This document shows positions 63,890 to 64,000 of a stretch of 64,000 nt of DNA, one piece after another. This stretch comes from Brachypterus glaber (taxonomy: Eukaryota > Arthropoda > Insecta > Coleoptera > Kateretidae). Each line of letters starts with the position of its first letter. The first letter of the stretch is position 1. The stretch spans positions 69,204,095-69,268,094 of the forward strand of contig OY294044.1 in the NCBI GenBank assembly GCA_958510825.1, read 5' to 3'. The notes beneath the pieces were generated by a model. That model was given only the letters and a program-made list of their open reading frames with translations. It was not told the origin of the DNA and ran no database searches. Made by a program: the position numbers and the translations under genes.

Positions 63890-64000
63890 CCGAGGTAGAA
63901 AATAAATTTTTTATATCTGAGCGGATTCTCTACCGTAGTTTATATATTAGTTTTTTCACTACTACCACTATTTTACTATTTTTATTAATAATAAAATAAA
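63890..64000. repeat. Inverted partner of 62,322-62,362, at window edge
   Basis: TTCTCTACCGTAGTTTATAT then TAGTTTTTTCACTAC is the reverse complement of the sequence at 62,325-62,365. The feature may continue beyond the window. Confidence 0.6.

Noticed and set aside
1..64000. Host promoters, splice sites and polyadenylation signals
   Set aside because: TATA-like and AATAAA words are expected everywhere in DNA this rich in A+T; none sits next to a credible host exon.

Overview
The window is strongly A+T-rich, has no operons and no intact host gene. It carries many arthropod-type repeats: tRNA-headed SINEs, 5'-truncated non-LTR retrotransposons (LINEs), a Helitron-like element and a very high density of foldback and MITE-like palindromes. 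This suggests a gene-poor, repeat-dominated intergenic stretch of an insect (or other arthropod) nuclear genome; the species cannot be told from sequence alone. The only convincing coding homology is broken transposable-element protein: a reverse transcriptase/RNase H LINE at 39.5-41.4 kb (+), a jockey/CR1-type LINE at 57.7-58.9 kb (-), LINE remnants at 44.4-44.9 kb (+) and 61.2-61.4 kb (-), and the C-terminal part of an IS630/Tc1/mariner-type transposase in both arms of a palindrome at 28.2-29.5 kb.

The most interesting locus is 16,143-17,668. A unit of about 354 bp is repeated head-to-tail three times and then once inverted, and the whole 1.5-kb block is bounded by a perfect 13-bp direct repeat. 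Each unit carries an identical 73-nt segment that folds by eye into a complete type I hammerhead ribozyme: core CUGAAGA and GAAA, helix II, a minimal helix III, cleavage-site C17, and a long helix I with an internal loop. Each also carries a second hairpin with a GAAA tetraloop. The organisation matches what is known of animal retrozymes and of the terminal repeats of Penelope-like elements. A second palindrome at 35.9-37.2 kb shares the GAAA hairpin and carries a helix-II-like hairpin followed by GAAA in one arm only.

Layout. 0-5.7 kb: SINE copies, two G-rich MITEs, a foldback with internal short repeats (3,664-4,422), and one end of a dispersed repeat whose inverted partner is at 50.8-51.4 kb. 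6.8-11.3 kb: a 4.5-kb structure with inverted ends of about 310-330 bp, enclosing a 2.4-kb giant palindrome with arms of about 1.1 kb. 11.9-13.9 kb: a TA-flanked element inserted into a degenerate repeat array, then a LINE 3' end. 14.4-15.0 and 24.2-26.2 kb: two copies of one repeat, the second interrupted by a 1.1-kb foldback and a SINE. 16-20 kb: ribozyme array and two foldbacks. 21.5-22.3 kb: Helitron-like element. 28-29.5 kb: transposase-bearing palindrome. 32.6-34.3 kb: 879-bp tandem duplication. 35.6-37.2 kb: MITE and GAAA-hairpin foldback. 39.5-42.2 kb: LINE surrounded by a clustered motif. 43.4-47.5 kb: foldbacks, LINE end, MITE cluster. 49.2-50.5 kb: MITE nested in MITE. 54-64 kb: more foldbacks, SINE, LINEs, microsatellites and inverted repeats.

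Many palindromes end in CACTG or CAGGG and are flanked by TA, so most look like non-autonomous cut-and-paste elements. The nesting gives a relative insertion order at several loci. No tRNA, rRNA, CRISPR array or confident host promoter was seen.
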